From the NCBI RefSeq assembly GCF_003176895.1, contig NZ_QGTD01000013.1, positions 124,001 through 188,000 on the forward strand: DNA of 64,000 nucleotides, given 5' to 3'. The DNA is from Gracilibacillus dipsosauri. Lineage in GTDB: Bacteria > Bacillota > Bacilli > Bacillales > Amphibacillaceae. Shown here piece by piece: positions 51,244 through 60,343 of this stretch (position 1 is its first letter; each line of letters begins with the position of its first letter). Under the pieces are notes generated by a model that saw only the letters and a list, made by a program, of their open reading frames with translations, was not told the DNA's origin and made no database searches. The translations under genes and the position numbers were made by a program.

Positions 51244-52055
51244 TTATTTATAAGGATTTACGTTTGCTACTAGGAATCGGTAACTAGCAAATGGAGTTAA
51301 TTTCACTTTATCTATCAACTCGAGAAAAACTTAATGGATATTAACGCAAATACAAATGCACTAACAAATCCGCATATAAAAAATGGCACTGTATCTAATG
51401 TGAAGTATTGCCAGTTGTCTACTAATGAAATAGTACTTGCACCCAACATGATTGGTACAGCCATGATGAAAGTAAAGTCTGCTGCTGCACGATGACTGAC
51501 ACCTAAAATAACCCCTCCAGATATTGTTGAACCAGATCGTGAAAATCCGGGCCATAATGCGAAACACTGAAAAACTCCTATGATGAACGCTTGATTTAAA
51601 GTTAGTTGATCTATAGAATTAGTTTTTATCATACGCTTTGATTTCCAGTCCGCTATAATCATCAAAATCGCACCAAAAACTAACCCTACAATGACTGTCT
51701 CAACTGAAAATAAATATTCATCAATATAATCATCGAATAGAATTCCTAGAACACCTGCAGGTAATAGCCCAATGACAATATGACGGATTGTTAATCTTTT
51801 TACAGATTTATATCCTGTCTTCTGATTCAGATTAAGTAATAGCTTCATCCTGTCTTTGAATACAATCACAACGGCTAATATGGAGCCTAACTGAATAACA
51901 ATTTTGAATGTATTTGCTATTTCAGTTGAAAAAGTTTTCTTGGATTGTAACAGAAGATCATCCACAATAATCATGTGGCCGGTAAAGGAGATGGGGGCAA
52001 ATTCTGTCAACCCTTCTACAATCCCCAATATGAATGCTATAAAAATTTCCTTCAA
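51244..52055 (-). pseudogene. uppP: Undecaprenyl-diphosphatase UppP/BacA with a 3' frameshift
   Basis: The open frame (stop at 51315) gives 246 residues; the family has about 265-280. Catalytic motifs are present: EGLTEFAPISFTGH (usual PISSTGH, here Phe) and WPGFSRSGSTISGG. The frame breaks at KFF in a run of five T; adding one T restores a natural tail, LELIDKVKLTPFASYRFLVA, to a stop at 51244-51246. So one T was lost late in the gene, by mutation or by a sequencing error. The protein could still fold but would lack its last helix. Start is TTG with GGGAG upstream. It recycles the cell-wall lipid carrier and can confer bacitracin tolerance. Confidence 0.7.
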
Positions 52056-52075
52056 TATCCATTTCTCCCTCTAAT

Positions 52076-52267
52076 TTAATTACTTTTATTTTTAATTTCA
52101 TCCCATGTATTTATCATATCCCAAGAAAAGTCAGGTAGTTCAGAAAGTATTTCATTACTTCCCGATATTTCGCCCGCAATATAAATAGAGCCAAAAAATA
52201 CTAGAAACAAAAGCAGCATAACTAAGTAGCACTCCACCGTTTGTAAAAACTCTTTTTTATTTTTCAT
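52076..52267 (-). CDS. Small single-helix membrane protein
   Basis: A 63-residue protein: short basic start MKNKKEF, one membrane helix (about 13-35, LVMLLLFLVFFGSIYIAG) and an acidic extracytoplasmic or cytoplasmic tail (NEILSELPDFSWDM). GGAAGGA lies eight bases before the ATG, and uppP follows 20 bp downstream, so they are probably co-transcribed. No family recognised. Confidence 0.5.
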   Translation of the reverse strand: MKNKKEFLQTVECYLVMLLLFLVFFGSIYIAGEISGSNEILSELPDFSWDMINTWDEIKNKSN

Positions 52268-52410
52268 TATCTATTCCTTCCACACTTCTTTTTGATTATA
52301 GTTTTTAAGGCATAACAAAATAAGCCTAAGCAAGGCAAAAATAAAAAAAATAAATTTTATGGTCGTGAAAATAAGCCTAGAGAAGAGACTAGACTAAGTA
52401 GATATGTAAG

Positions 52411-52737
52411 TTAGAGGTAGTTTGAGGTGTGTTGAACGATTTTACAATTCTCTAAAAATTGTTTGTTCTCATCTGTCAGATTAAACTTGTTTTTCTCTAA
52501 AGAATTGATGTTTTTATTTATCGCTTCGTTATCAGCTTTCAATAAAATAAACAACTTAAATTTCTGCACGGTATAAGAAACACTATCAGTTATTGCTTCA
52601 TCATTAATAACCAGCTCTTGTGCAGAGACAGCCACATCGTTAGCATTTCTATTGACAGATATATCATCTGTTGTGTTGACTACCAATGTCGCAGTTAAGA
52701 AAAAAGATACTAAACACAGTAAAAAAGAACTCCTCAC
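52411..52737 (-). CDS. Small secreted protein of unknown function
   Basis: A 108-residue protein with an N-terminal signal-like segment (SSFLLCLVSFFLTATLVV, cleavage perhaps near residue 21-25), followed by a polar, Asn-rich, largely helical chain. GTG start is eight bases behind GGAGGTG. It is about 140 bp upstream of the small membrane protein gene. No family recognised; expression is suggested only by the good ribosome site and signal. Confidence 0.45.
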   Translation of the reverse strand: MRSSFLLCLVSFFLTATLVVNTTDDISVNRNANDVAVSAQELVINDEAITDSVSYTVQKFKLFILLKADNEAINKNINSLEKNKFNLTDENKQFLENCKIVQHTSNYL

Positions 52738-52970
52738 TTTTTTTCACCTCCATTCATCTTCCTTTATTATAAAATATTAAGCAATAAAAGCAAATTCAGT
52801 GATAAAGAAACGTAAAAGCTTAAATATTATTCGAGTACGTTAGAGGGAATATGGGTGCATATAGTCTTATATCGAGTTGAATTTTCATTTTCCTTTTTGA
52901 TATTTGTATGTAACTATTTTCGTTTCGTTTAAATAGTAGATTAACATTTAAGATTAATATTATGCTATAA

Positions 52971-53195
52971 ATTATTGAGTTGAACGATAATACGTATTTA
53001 ATTGATGGCAAAACTTCAATTCAAGTTGTAAATGCTTTCTTTGAAATTACTTTAATAAATGAAAATGTAGATACTATTTCAGGCTGGATACTTAATAAAA
53101 ACATAGACGAAAAAGAAGAAACAGTCGTACCACACGATACACTAAAATTCAAAGTAACTGAGCGATCAAATAAAAAAAGTAAAATTATATACTAA
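52971..53195 (+). pseudogene. Relic of the C-terminal CorC/HlyC domain of a CBS-domain transporter
   Basis: The frame after a stop at 52968-52970 reads IIELNDNTYLIDGKTSI, then VNAFFEITLINENVDTISGW and ILNKNIDEK, and ends NKKSKIIY. This is the CorC_HlyC domain that closes HlyC/CorC family transporters, where residues such as TIGGW and the preceding LIDG are typical. The DUF21 membrane part and CBS pair are missing upstream. TTG at 52980 has no ribosome site. A terminator follows, as after an intact gene. It marks a deletion or rearrangement. Confidence 0.65.
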
Positions 53196-53223
53196 GTAAT
53201 CGCTAACTAATAACATTGTACGG

Positions 53224-53253
53224 GAGACCACTTTATTAAGCGGTCTTTTTTTG
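53224..53253 (+). terminator. Terminator behind the CorC-domain relic
   Basis: GAGACC(A)CTT pairs with AAG(C)GGTCT around TATT, followed by T7. Confidence 0.75.
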
Positions 53254-53487
53254 TCACCAAGTGTAGGTGTACCCCTACTGTCTATTAAGACGTACTCACG
53301 CAACGTTAGTGCAGAAACTAGGTAAGGCCCAAGTTACTAAGCAAGAACTTGCACCAAAATAATCTTACCATGATGTGATGCATTTAGTCAGAGTTTTCAT
53401 AACCATTAACAACACGATATTTTTTTGTTAAAAATGTCGAGTACTTTTATACTTGCTTTGGTATGATGTATTCATGAAAGGAGGGAT

Positions 53488-54351
53488 ATGTTGTTAAAAG
53501 AACTAAACGAAGTGATTGACTATATTGAAGTTCATTTAACCGATGACCTGTCTCTTGAAAACATTTCTGAATATGCTGGGGTTTCGGACTATCATTTTAG
53601 AACAGTATTTTTTCATCTTTCAGGGTTGACCCTGAATGAATATATAAAAAACAGAAAACTATCTGAAGCGAATAAGGATTTATTGAGTGGAGAAAAGGTT
53701 ACGGATGTTGCTTTTAAATATGGTTATCAATCAGTAGATGGTTTTACAAGGGCATTTAAAAAATGGTGTGGTTTTTTACCTTCAGATGTAATAAAAAAAA
53801 GGATAAGCAAATCATTTCCTAAACTTTCATTCGTAATTACTGTTAAAGGAGGAATTTCTATGGAATTTAGAATTGAAGATAAACCAGCGTTTAATTTAGT
53901 TGGTGTAAGTAAACGTGTTCCAATGCAATTTGAAGGTGTAAATAACGAAATTGTAAAATTGGCAGAAAGTATAACAGAAGAACAAAGAAAAGAAATGCAT
54001 TCACTTCAAAATATAGAGCCCTATGAAATTGTTAATGCTTCTTATAATGCTGACGCAAATTTCTTAAAAGAAGAAGGGGATTTAACACACTTGATAGGAG
54101 TTTTAACGACTAAAAATCAAGTAAGTGATCAATTAGATAAAGTAGCCGTTGAAGCATGCACTTGGGCAATATTTCCAAACGAAGGACCATTTCCATCTAC
54201 TTTACAAGAAACAATGGCAAAAACATATTCAGAATGGCTTCCTTCTTCTAATTATGAAGTAATCAATGCTCCTGCTTTTTCATTTACTAAAATGGATAAT
54301 AATGATAACTATGCTTATAGTGAAATTTGGATTCCTGTTCGGAGCAAGTAA
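53488..54351 (+). CDS. AraC-family regulator with GyrI-like effector-binding domain
   Basis: A 287-residue regulator: N-terminal double HTH of AraC type (LSLENISEYAGVSDYHFRTVFF and VTDVAFKYGYQSVDGFTRAF, each quoted in part) and C-terminal GyrI/effector domain starting MEFRIEDKPAFNLVGVSKRV with CTWAIFPNEGPFP and YSEIWIPV. Related proteins (Rob, BmrR-like binding folds) respond to small hydrophobic compounds. An internal ATG at 53861 has its own GGAGG site, so the effector domain alone may also be made. Isolated gene with its own terminator; target unknown. Confidence 0.87.
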   Translation: MLLKELNEVIDYIEVHLTDDLSLENISEYAGVSDYHFRTVFFHLSGLTLNEYIKNRKLSEANKDLLSGEKVTDVAFKYGYQSVDGFTRAFKKWCGFLPSDVIKKRISKSFPKLSFVITVKGGISMEFRIEDKPAFNLVGVSKRVPMQFEGVNNEIVKLAESITEEQRKEMHSLQNIEPYEIVNASYNADANFLKEEGDLTHLIGVLTTKNQVSDQLDKVAVEACTWAIFPNEGPFPSTLQETMAKTYSEWLPSSNYEVINAPAFSFTKMDNNDNYAYSEIWIPVRSK

Positions 54352-54376
54352 AAAGCATAACCAATAATATATGAAG

Positions 54377-54410
54377 AGCAATGCTAATCTTTCGGCATTG
54401 CTTTTTTCTT
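54377..54410 (+). terminator. Terminator of the AraC-type gene
   Basis: AGCAATGC / GCATTGCT with a 10-nt loop, followed by TTTTTTC. Confidence 0.88.
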
Positions 54411-54627
54411 TTTTTGACCATTCAAACGTACTACCATTATAACTCTTATGTGATGTCCATTTTCCTTTAAAAAGCCTTCTATGTAATAATTTTAACGCTA
54501 AAAGGCGGAACACTTACGACTTAGGTACCACAACACAATGTAAAAAAATAGTGTTAACACTTCGACCTAAAATGCTGTAACCATGCACGGTGTATGATTC
54601 CGATTGTGGTTTAGCTTTATAATGAAA

Positions 54628-54658
54628 AAAGCTGATTTTCATTACTGAAAACCAGCTT
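54628..54658 (-). terminator. Terminator of the copZ-copA operon
   Basis: On the minus strand AAGCTGGTTTTC pairs with GAAAATCAGCTT (one mismatch) and runs into T6, ten bases after the copZ stop. Confidence 0.85.
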
Positions 54659-54667
54659 CTCCTTATA

Positions 54668-54874
54668 TTAAGCTTCTATGTCATAGCCTTGTTCTTCAAT
54701 AGCTTCTTTCATGACATCAATATTTACTTTAGACTCATCATAAGTTACATCTACACTACCAGCTTCTAAATTAACCTCAGCAGCTGACACGCCATCTATT
54801 TCTTTTAATGCCCCTTCAACGGACATTTTGCAATGGCCGCATGTCATGCCTTGTACGATTAACGTTTTTTCCAT
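54668..54874 (-). CDS. copZ: Copper chaperone CopZ
   Basis: A 68-residue heavy-metal-associated domain protein with the copper motif MTCGHC and the fold end EEQGYDIEA. CopZ hands Cu(I) to the CopA ATPase encoded upstream. ATG 54874 follows GGAGGTGAATGGTC; the ATG two codons earlier is too close to the ribosome site. Last gene of the csoR-copA-copZ operon, followed by a terminator. Confidence 0.92.
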   Translation of the reverse strand: MEKTLIVQGMTCGHCKMSVEGALKEIDGVSAAEVNLEAGSVDVTYDESKVNIDVMKEAIEEQGYDIEA

Positions 54875-54901
54875 GACCATTCACCTCCTTTAAGGTGGAC
54901 T

Positions 54902-57286
54902 TTATAACTTGACTCGTTTTAAGCGTAATGAGTTAGAGACAACACTTACCGAACTTAATGCCATTGCTGCACCAGCAATCCAAGGCGCCAGTAGACCTAA
55001 TGCTGCAATCGGGACTCCTGCTGTATTGTAACCGAAGGCCCAGAAAAGATTTTGGCGGATATTCTTGATTGTGGCATGGCTAATTTTGATTGCTTTTGGA
55101 ATAAGCAATAACTCCCCACCAAGAATCGTGACATCGGCAGCTTCAATGGCTACTTCCGTTCCCGTACCAATAGCAATTCCAATATCAGCGATTGCTAATG
55201 CTGGGGCATCATTTACCCCATCACCGACCATTGCAACCTTTTTACCCTTATCCTGAATTTCTTTCACTTTATCTGCTTTTTCTTCTGGTAAAACTTGAGC
55301 AATTACTTTGTCGATGCCAACCTGTTTGGCAATTGCTTGTGCAGTGCGCTCATTATCACCTGTTAACATGATAACTTCTAAGCCTTCTTTTTTTAACTCT
55401 CTAATTGCTTGTGGTGCTGTTTCTTTAATGGTATCAGCGACCGAAACAATTCCACGAAACTGTCCATCAATTGCTATTAACATTGCTGTTTTTCCTTCTA
55501 TCTCATAATCAATCAATTCTTGTTCAGCTCCACCAACGTCGATTTGGTGATTCTGCATGAGTTTTCGATTACCAACAAGAATTTGTTTATTTGATATCGT
55601 TACTTCGATACCGTGTCCAGGTATGGCAGTAAAATCATCTACATTAACTAATTCGATATTTTTTTCGGTTGCATACGCTACAATAGCTTCCGCCAGCGGA
55701 TGTTCTGAGCCTTTCTCCGCACTAGCAAGTAACTGTAATGTTTCCTTATCACCAGTAAAGTTTGTAACTTCGGGTTTTCCTTTTGTGATGGTACCTGTTT
55801 TATCGAGCACGATTGCATTTAATGCATGTGTACGCTCGAGATGCTCTCCACCTTTAAACAGGATTCCATTCTCTGCAGCCTTTCCTGTTCCAACCATAAT
55901 GGATGTAGGTGTTGCAAGGCCTAAAGCACAAGGACAGGCAATAACAAGGACAGCAATTGCTGCAACTAGAGCTGGTTCAAACTGGCCAGGTTGGACAAAT
56001 GCTATCCATATGACAAATGTGAGAATGGCTATCCCCACAACAATCGGTACGAAATAACCTGAAATGATATCAGCTAATCGCTGGATTGGTGCTTTAGAAC
56101 CTTGGGCATCCTCTACAATTTTCACAATCGATGCAAGGGCAGTATCTTTACCAACTTTTGTTGCTTCCATTTCAATCGAACCATTTTTATTGATCGTTGA
56201 CCCTATAACAATTGCGTCTATTTCTTTTTCAATTGGAATAGATTCTCCTGTAATCATCGATTCATCGACAGATGTTCTTCCTTTTACAACCATACCATCA
56301 ACAGGTATTTTCTCACCCGGTTTTACAACTAAACGATCCCCAACGGCAACTTCTTCCACTGGTATCATCGTTTCCTCGCCATTTCTTATCACACGTGCTT
56401 CTTTCGCTTGTAAATTAAGTAAAGAAGACAGTGCATTCGTCGTTTGACTCTTTGCTCTTGCTTCCAAATACTTACCAAATAATATCAAAGTGATTAAAAC
56501 AGCACTTGTTTCAAAGTATAGATGAGGCATATATTCAGGATTACCAATGGTCTTAAATGCTTCATATAAACTGTAAAAATAAGCCGCACTTGTACCTAAT
56601 GCAACAAGCACATCCATGTTCGCTCCACCATTACGAAGGTTCTTATATGCCCCAACATAAAATTGCCAGCCGATAATAAATTGGACAGGTGTTGCTAAAG
56701 TAAACTGGAACCATGGATTCATAAAGATGGCCGGTATTGTCATATTAAATAAATGAACCAGCATCGTAACTAAAAGCGGTGCAGCTAAAACGGCAGAAAT
56801 TATTAATTTTGTCTTCATATTCTTAATTTCTTTTTCTTTATGTGTTTGTTTTTCTGCTGCTTCCACTTTTGGCTTTGCATCATAGCCAAGCTTTTTAATT
56901 TTCTCAATGATTGCTTTCGGGTTTACCAATCCTGGATTATATTGTATTGATGCAGATTCTGTTGTTAAGTTTACAGAAGCAGACTTAACACCCTCTTGTT
57001 TATTCAAGACTTTTTCAATTCGGGTTGAACATGCAGCACAAGTCATTCCAAAAACATCTAATTCTGTTTTTTCCATTAAAACCCCGTAGCCAACTTTTTC
57101 AATTTTTTTTGTAATATCCTCAATGGAAGTCTTCTCAGAATCGTAATCTACAGTTGCTTTTTCGGTAGTTAAATTGACTTGTGCCTCAACTCCATCCATT
57201 TTATTTAATACCTTTTCAATTCGCGTTGAACAAGCAGCACAGGTCATTCCCATTATACCAAGTGTTGCATGATTTGTTTCTCCCAT
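54902..57286 (-). CDS. copA: Copper-exporting P1B-type ATPase CopA
   Basis: A 794-residue ATPase with two N-terminal metal-binding domains ([17 protein letters not shown] in each), eight membrane helices, the transport motif CPC in [13 protein letters not shown], phosphorylation site DKTGTITKG, the TGES actuator loop (MITGESIPI) and the HP motif ([12 protein letters not shown]). Typical Cu(I) exporter of Bacillaceae, full length and without lesions. It follows csoR by 13 bp and precedes copZ by 27 bp. Confidence 0.95.
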   Translation of the reverse strand: MGETNHATLGIMGMTCAACSTRIEKVLNKMDGVEAQVNLTTEKATVDYDSEKTSIEDITKKIEKVGYGVLMEKTELDVFGMTCAACSTRIEKVLNKQEGVKSASVNLTTESASIQYNPGLVNPKAIIEKIKKLGYDAKPKVEAAEKQTHKEKEIKNMKTKLIISAVLAAPLLVTMLVHLFNMTIPAIFMNPWFQFTLATPVQFIIGWQFYVGAYKNLRNGGANMDVLVALGTSAAYFYSLYEAFKTIGNPEYMPHLYFETSAVLITLILFGKYLEARAKSQTTNALSSLLNLQAKEARVIRNGEETMIPVEEVAVGDRLVVKPGEKIPVDGMVVKGRTSVDESMITGESIPIEKEIDAIVIGSTINKNGSIEMEATKVGKDTALASIVKIVEDAQGSKAPIQRLADIISGYFVPIVVGIAILTFVIWIAFVQPGQFEPALVAAIAVLVIACPCALGLATPTSIMVGTGKAAENGILFKGGEHLERTHALNAIVLDKTGTITKGKPEVTNFTGDKETLQLLASAEKGSEHPLAEAIVAYATEKNIELVNVDDFTAIPGHGIEVTISNKQILVGNRKLMQNHQIDVGGAEQELIDYEIEGKTAMLIAIDGQFRGIVSVADTIKETAPQAIRELKKEGLEVIMLTGDNERTAQAIAKQVGIDKVIAQVLPEEKADKVKEIQDKGKKVAMVGDGVNDAPALAIADIGIAIGTGTEVAIEAADVTILGGELLLIPKAIKISHATIKNIRQNLFWAFGYNTAGVPIAALGLLAPWIAGAAMALSSVSVVSNSLRLKRVKL

Positions 57287-57299
57287 AATCGTTTCCTCC

Positions 57300-57602
57300 T
57301 TACTTGGAAAACTGCTTCATCACACTCATTAATTCATCAATCGTTGCTTTCCCGTCACCTTGCTTAATCGCATCACTAACACAATGGTTAAGATGTCGTT
57401 CGGTGACAGAGAAACCAACATTTTTTAACGCGGACTGTATTGCACTAATTTGTACTAAAATATCAACACAATACCTGTCTTCCTCAACCATTTTCTGAAT
57501 TCCGCGTACTTGTCCTTCGATACGTTTTAAACGGTTGATTACTTTTTGCTTTTCATCTTTTGTTCTAGGTTTACTTGGGTGATCCTGTAAGAACTTATCC
57601 AA
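57300..57602 (-). CDS. csoR: Copper-sensing repressor CsoR
   Basis: A 100-residue DUF156 regulator with the Cu(I) ligands Cys-His-Cys in RYCVDILVQ and [11 protein letters not shown], distinguishing it from the persulfide sensor at 47215. TTG at 57602 is preferred, behind AAGGAAGTGA; the GTG at 57611 falls inside that site. It represses the csoR-copA-copZ operon through the box in its own promoter and probably the second copZ unit as well. Confidence 0.92.
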   Translation of the reverse strand: MDKFLQDHPSKPRTKDEKQKVINRLKRIEGQVRGIQKMVEEDRYCVDILVQISAIQSALKNVGFSVTERHLNHCVSDAIKQGDGKATIDELMSVMKQFSK

Positions 57603-57633
57603 ATAAATCACTTCCTTTTTATTTTATACTTAT

Positions 57634-57662
57634 ACTATACCCCCTTACGGTATATTTGTCAA
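57634..57662 (-). promoter_or_regulatory. CsoR-controlled promoter of csoR-copA-copZ
   Basis: On the minus strand TTGACA (57657-57662) and TATAGT (57634-57639) are 17 bp apart; the dyad ATACCGTAAGGGGGTAT fills the spacer. This is the standard CsoR arrangement. Confidence 0.88.
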
Positions 57663-57720
57663 ATAATATAGAACTTTCGTCTCCTATCAATAAAGCTTGA
57701 AACTTTTATAATATTTGTGA

Positions 57721-59163
57721 TTAATGGGTACTATTTGATCTTCCGCCCTTTGAAGATCGTGTGAACAGAAGTGCCAACACAAATCCAATCAATGCAATTA
57801 TTCCAATCCAGAAAAACCCCTGCTGAAAGCCTGCACTCAAGGCACCTCTCTGTGATCCGGCTGTACTTGAAGCAGTTGTTGCACCGGCAATAGCCACTAT
57901 TACAGCTAGTCCTACCGCTGAGCCAATTTGGTAAAAAGTATTATATAAACCAGATGCAATGCCAGACCTTCCTGATTCGACTTCTGATACGGATGCCGTT
58001 GTAGCAGGTAAATAAGCAAGTGCATTACCTAAAGATGCTATTAAGGAAGCTAGTAATACATTTGTCCAATAGTCTCCAACTACACTCGCCGTTTGCGAAA
58101 ATAAAATTCCCGCTGTTCCGAGTAAAATAAATCCAGTTACCATCGTCTTTTTGATACCAATTTTTTCCATCACCTTTTCCGCAATGGCGACCATGAAGAT
58201 TGCCATAAAAATTGGCATCGGTAGCATTGCCATTGCCGCAACAAATGGAGAAAGCTGTAAAATCTGCTGCAAGTATAAAACTAGAATATATACTAGCGGG
58301 AACCATGATGCTGCTATTAAGAAAACAGAAATATTTCCTATCGCAAGATAAGGTGTCTTAAAAATACTAAGTGGCATGAGTGGTTCTTTTATTTTAGACT
58401 GTACGATGATAAATACAAGTAACAATACAGCCCCAATTAATAATGGTAGGATTGTATTCATTGAATGCCAGCCACTATGCTCTGCTGTTACAATGCCATA
58501 AACAATGAGCATGGAAGAAATGGTCACTAATATCGCGCCAATATAATCAACACGACCAGTTGCTTTACTTCCTGCCTTTTGTAAAAGCTTTGGAGACAGG
58601 AGAAGCACGATGATACCAAGTGGAACATAGATCAATAATGTCCATCGCCAGCCGACAAACTCTGTAATGACACCACCCATAACGATACCCAAAGCACCAC
58701 CTGCTGCCCCGGACAGACCCCAGAATGCAAGAGCTTTCCCCATTTCTTTACTATTGGAAGAAAACAGGATCATAATCAAGGAAAGTGCAGCTGGCGCAAT
58801 GAACGCAGAGCCTAATCCTTGAACTGCCCTCGATACGTTGAGACTCATTTCACTCCAGGATATTCCTGCAAATAAGGAAGATATTATTAAAATGATAATA
58901 CCAAAATTAAATATGCGCCGATTTCCGAATAAATCGGCTAACCTTCCGCCCAATAATAGAAACCCCCCAAAGAAAATAAGAAATGCACTCATTACCCACT
59001 GTAAATTTTCCTGACTATAACCGAGTGTTTCTTTAATAGATGGCAGGGCAATCTGAATAATCGCCGAATCCATCATCACAAGGAAATTCGCAAAGCATAA
59101 CATTGCTAGTGCTTTCCATCGATTTGGATCAAGTTGTGAATTTGACTGTTTATTTGCTGACAT
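57721..59163 (-). CDS. MFS drug/efflux transporter, EmrB/QacA (DHA2) type
   Basis: A 480-residue protein with 14 predicted helices. Motif A is GGRLADLFGNRR, motif C-like parts are GAAGGALGIVMGG and GSAVGLAVIVAI, and the first helix carries the DHA2 phrase MMDSAIIQIALPSI. Substrate unknown. It lies between the copper operon and a siroheme-type gene, with its own ribosome site (a run of G before ATATTATT); no CsoR box is seen upstream, so a copper role is not implied. Confidence 0.87.
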   Translation of the reverse strand: MSANKQSNSQLDPNRWKALAMLCFANFLVMMDSAIIQIALPSIKETLGYSQENLQWVMSAFLIFFGGFLLLGGRLADLFGNRRIFNFGIIILIISSLFAGISWSEMSLNVSRAVQGLGSAFIAPAALSLIMILFSSNSKEMGKALAFWGLSGAAGGALGIVMGGVITEFVGWRWTLLIYVPLGIIVLLLSPKLLQKAGSKATGRVDYIGAILVTISSMLIVYGIVTAEHSGWHSMNTILPLLIGAVLLLVFIIVQSKIKEPLMPLSIFKTPYLAIGNISVFLIAASWFPLVYILVLYLQQILQLSPFVAAMAMLPMPIFMAIFMVAIAEKVMEKIGIKKTMVTGFILLGTAGILFSQTASVVGDYWTNVLLASLIASLGNALAYLPATTASVSEVESGRSGIASGLYNTFYQIGSAVGLAVIVAIAGATTASSTAGSQRGALSAGFQQGFFWIGIIALIGFVLALLFTRSSKGGRSNSTH

Positions 59164-59236
59164 AATAATATCCCCCCCAGTATTACATTAGTTTGTTTTT
59201 AGTTAAAATGCTGATTCTTAAATAAAGCGATACTAT

Positions 59237-59268
59237 GATCAGCGAGGGATTTTTGACCTCCACTGATC
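59237..59268. repeat. Palindrome GATCAGCGAGGG...CCTCCACTGATC
   Basis: An interrupted palindrome with GATCAG/CTGATC ends and GC-rich inner arms, downstream of the siroheme-type gene on the minus strand. Similar elements are at 39170-39196 and 61109-61136. Confidence 0.55.
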
Positions 59269-59306
59269 TTTAGCGCCTTCTGTAGGTGAAATACTTTATC
59301 TAACTT

Positions 59307-59939
59307 TTAATCTGCAACAGAGTAATTAGCTAATTGATCTATATCAAACCTCTTACAGAATTTATAGAATGCCTCTCGTTTCTTACCCATTTGTGAATAT
59401 GCTGCAATGAGTTTATCTACAGTATCGTACAACTCTTCTGGTGTGAGATTTTCCTTCAGTAAATAACCAACCTCGGCATCTTTACCTTTCGCTTTTCCCC
59501 CAATATATATATTGTAATGGTCTTTGAATTTCATCACACCGATATCACTAAGCATAGGTTCACCGCAACCTACTGGACATCCTGTATAGGCCATCTTTAG
59601 TGTAAAAGGGACCGGTTTTTCAGCAAATCGCCGGTTTAATTCTTTTGCTATCGGCATCCCTTCTCGTTCTTCCCCTTTACAAAAATTACAAGTTCGCAAA
59701 CTTTTTACAAAATTTCCAACTGAGTAACAAGCTAACCCAACGCTTTCTAATTCCTCTATGACTTCGTCTTTTCTATTTTCCGGAATTTCTAGATAAAGCT
59801 GTTGGAATGTCGTTAATTCCAGTTCATCCTCTTCATTCATGTATTTGGAGATGGTTACAAGCTGTTTTGCGTTCAGCTTTGCTCCAAAACCGATTCCGCC
59901 ATTTACGGCAATTTTTATTTTTGGTGCATCTGTCTCCAT
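59307..59939 (-). CDS. Short nitrite/sulfite-reductase-like siroheme protein
   Basis: A 210-residue single-unit protein of the nitrite/sulfite reductase family: a ferredoxin-like N-terminal half (IAVNGGIGFGAKLNAKQLV, TTFQQLYLEIPE) and a C-terminal half with CNFCKG and the cluster motif CPVGCGEP, which give four Cys for a 4Fe-4S centre bridged to siroheme. Classical enzymes have two such repeats; this one has one. An RTCNFCKGE context is typical of small anaerobic sulfite/nitrite reductases. Start Met at 59939, seven bases behind GGGGG. Substrate unknown; sulfite, nitrite or NO are candidates. Confidence 0.75.
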   Translation of the reverse strand: METDAPKIKIAVNGGIGFGAKLNAKQLVTISKYMNEEDELELTTFQQLYLEIPENRKDEVIEELESVGLACYSVGNFVKSLRTCNFCKGEEREGMPIAKELNRRFAEKPVPFTLKMAYTGCPVGCGEPMLSDIGVMKFKDHYNIYIGGKAKGKDAEVGYLLKENLTPEELYDTVDKLIAAYSQMGKKREAFYKFCKRFDIDQLANYSVAD

Positions 59940-60044
59940 ATTCATTCCCCCTTCTTTCCTAAATCATATATACTATACAAGGGGAGGGTATTTATCTGAA
60001 TAAAAAAATACACACTAAATTGTATTCAGGTTTTATCACGTGAC

Positions 60045-60323
60045 CTAACCTACATTTAGCAGTTTCTTTATTTCATTCTTATTCCTCTCGAACCCTATCA
60101 TGCTTTTTGACTTTTTCATTATACCCAAGAAGGATCGACGAGAAAATACAAGTGCTGGTACAATTCTATTTCCTGTAATTTTTTTAAGATCCTCTTCTTT
60201 TGATGGTTGTTGTGCTAAATCGTATTCCTTGTGAGGAATATGATGATTTTGCAGGAATTTCTTTAAGTCCTGGCAATCTGAGCATGTTGGTCTTGTGTAA
60301 ACTTCAAGCTGATAGTTTTTCAT
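60045..60323 (-). CDS. Glutaredoxin-like thiol protein
   Basis: A 92-residue thioredoxin-fold protein with dithiol motif CSDC (RPTCSDCQDLKKFL) near residues 14-17 and the proline turn NRIVPALVF. The C-terminal SKSMIGFERNKNEIKKLL is the usual GFE/GFD glutathione-type loop. In this host the partner thiol is probably bacillithiol. Gene is 20 bp downstream of the His-rich protein gene, likely co-transcribed. Confidence 0.8.
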   Translation of the reverse strand: MKNYQLEVYTRPTCSDCQDLKKFLQNHHIPHKEYDLAQQPSKEEDLKKITGNRIVPALVFSRRSFLGIMKKSKSMIGFERNKNEIKKLLNVG

Positions 60324-60343
60324 CTCTAACCATACCTCCTTGT

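Noticed and set aside
52820-53011. Minus-strand 63-residue frame overlapping the CorC relic
   Set aside because: Poly-Ile/Asn shadow of an AT-rich stretch without ribosome site; the plus-strand relic explains the region better.
54280-54513. Minus-strand 77-residue frame at the end of the AraC-type gene
   Set aside because: Overlaps the regulator and its terminator; no start signal.
55065-56447. Long plus-strand open frames antisense to copA
   Set aside because: They lie wholly inside the intact copA frame, show no ribosome sites and have Ser/Thr/Ile-rich shadow composition.
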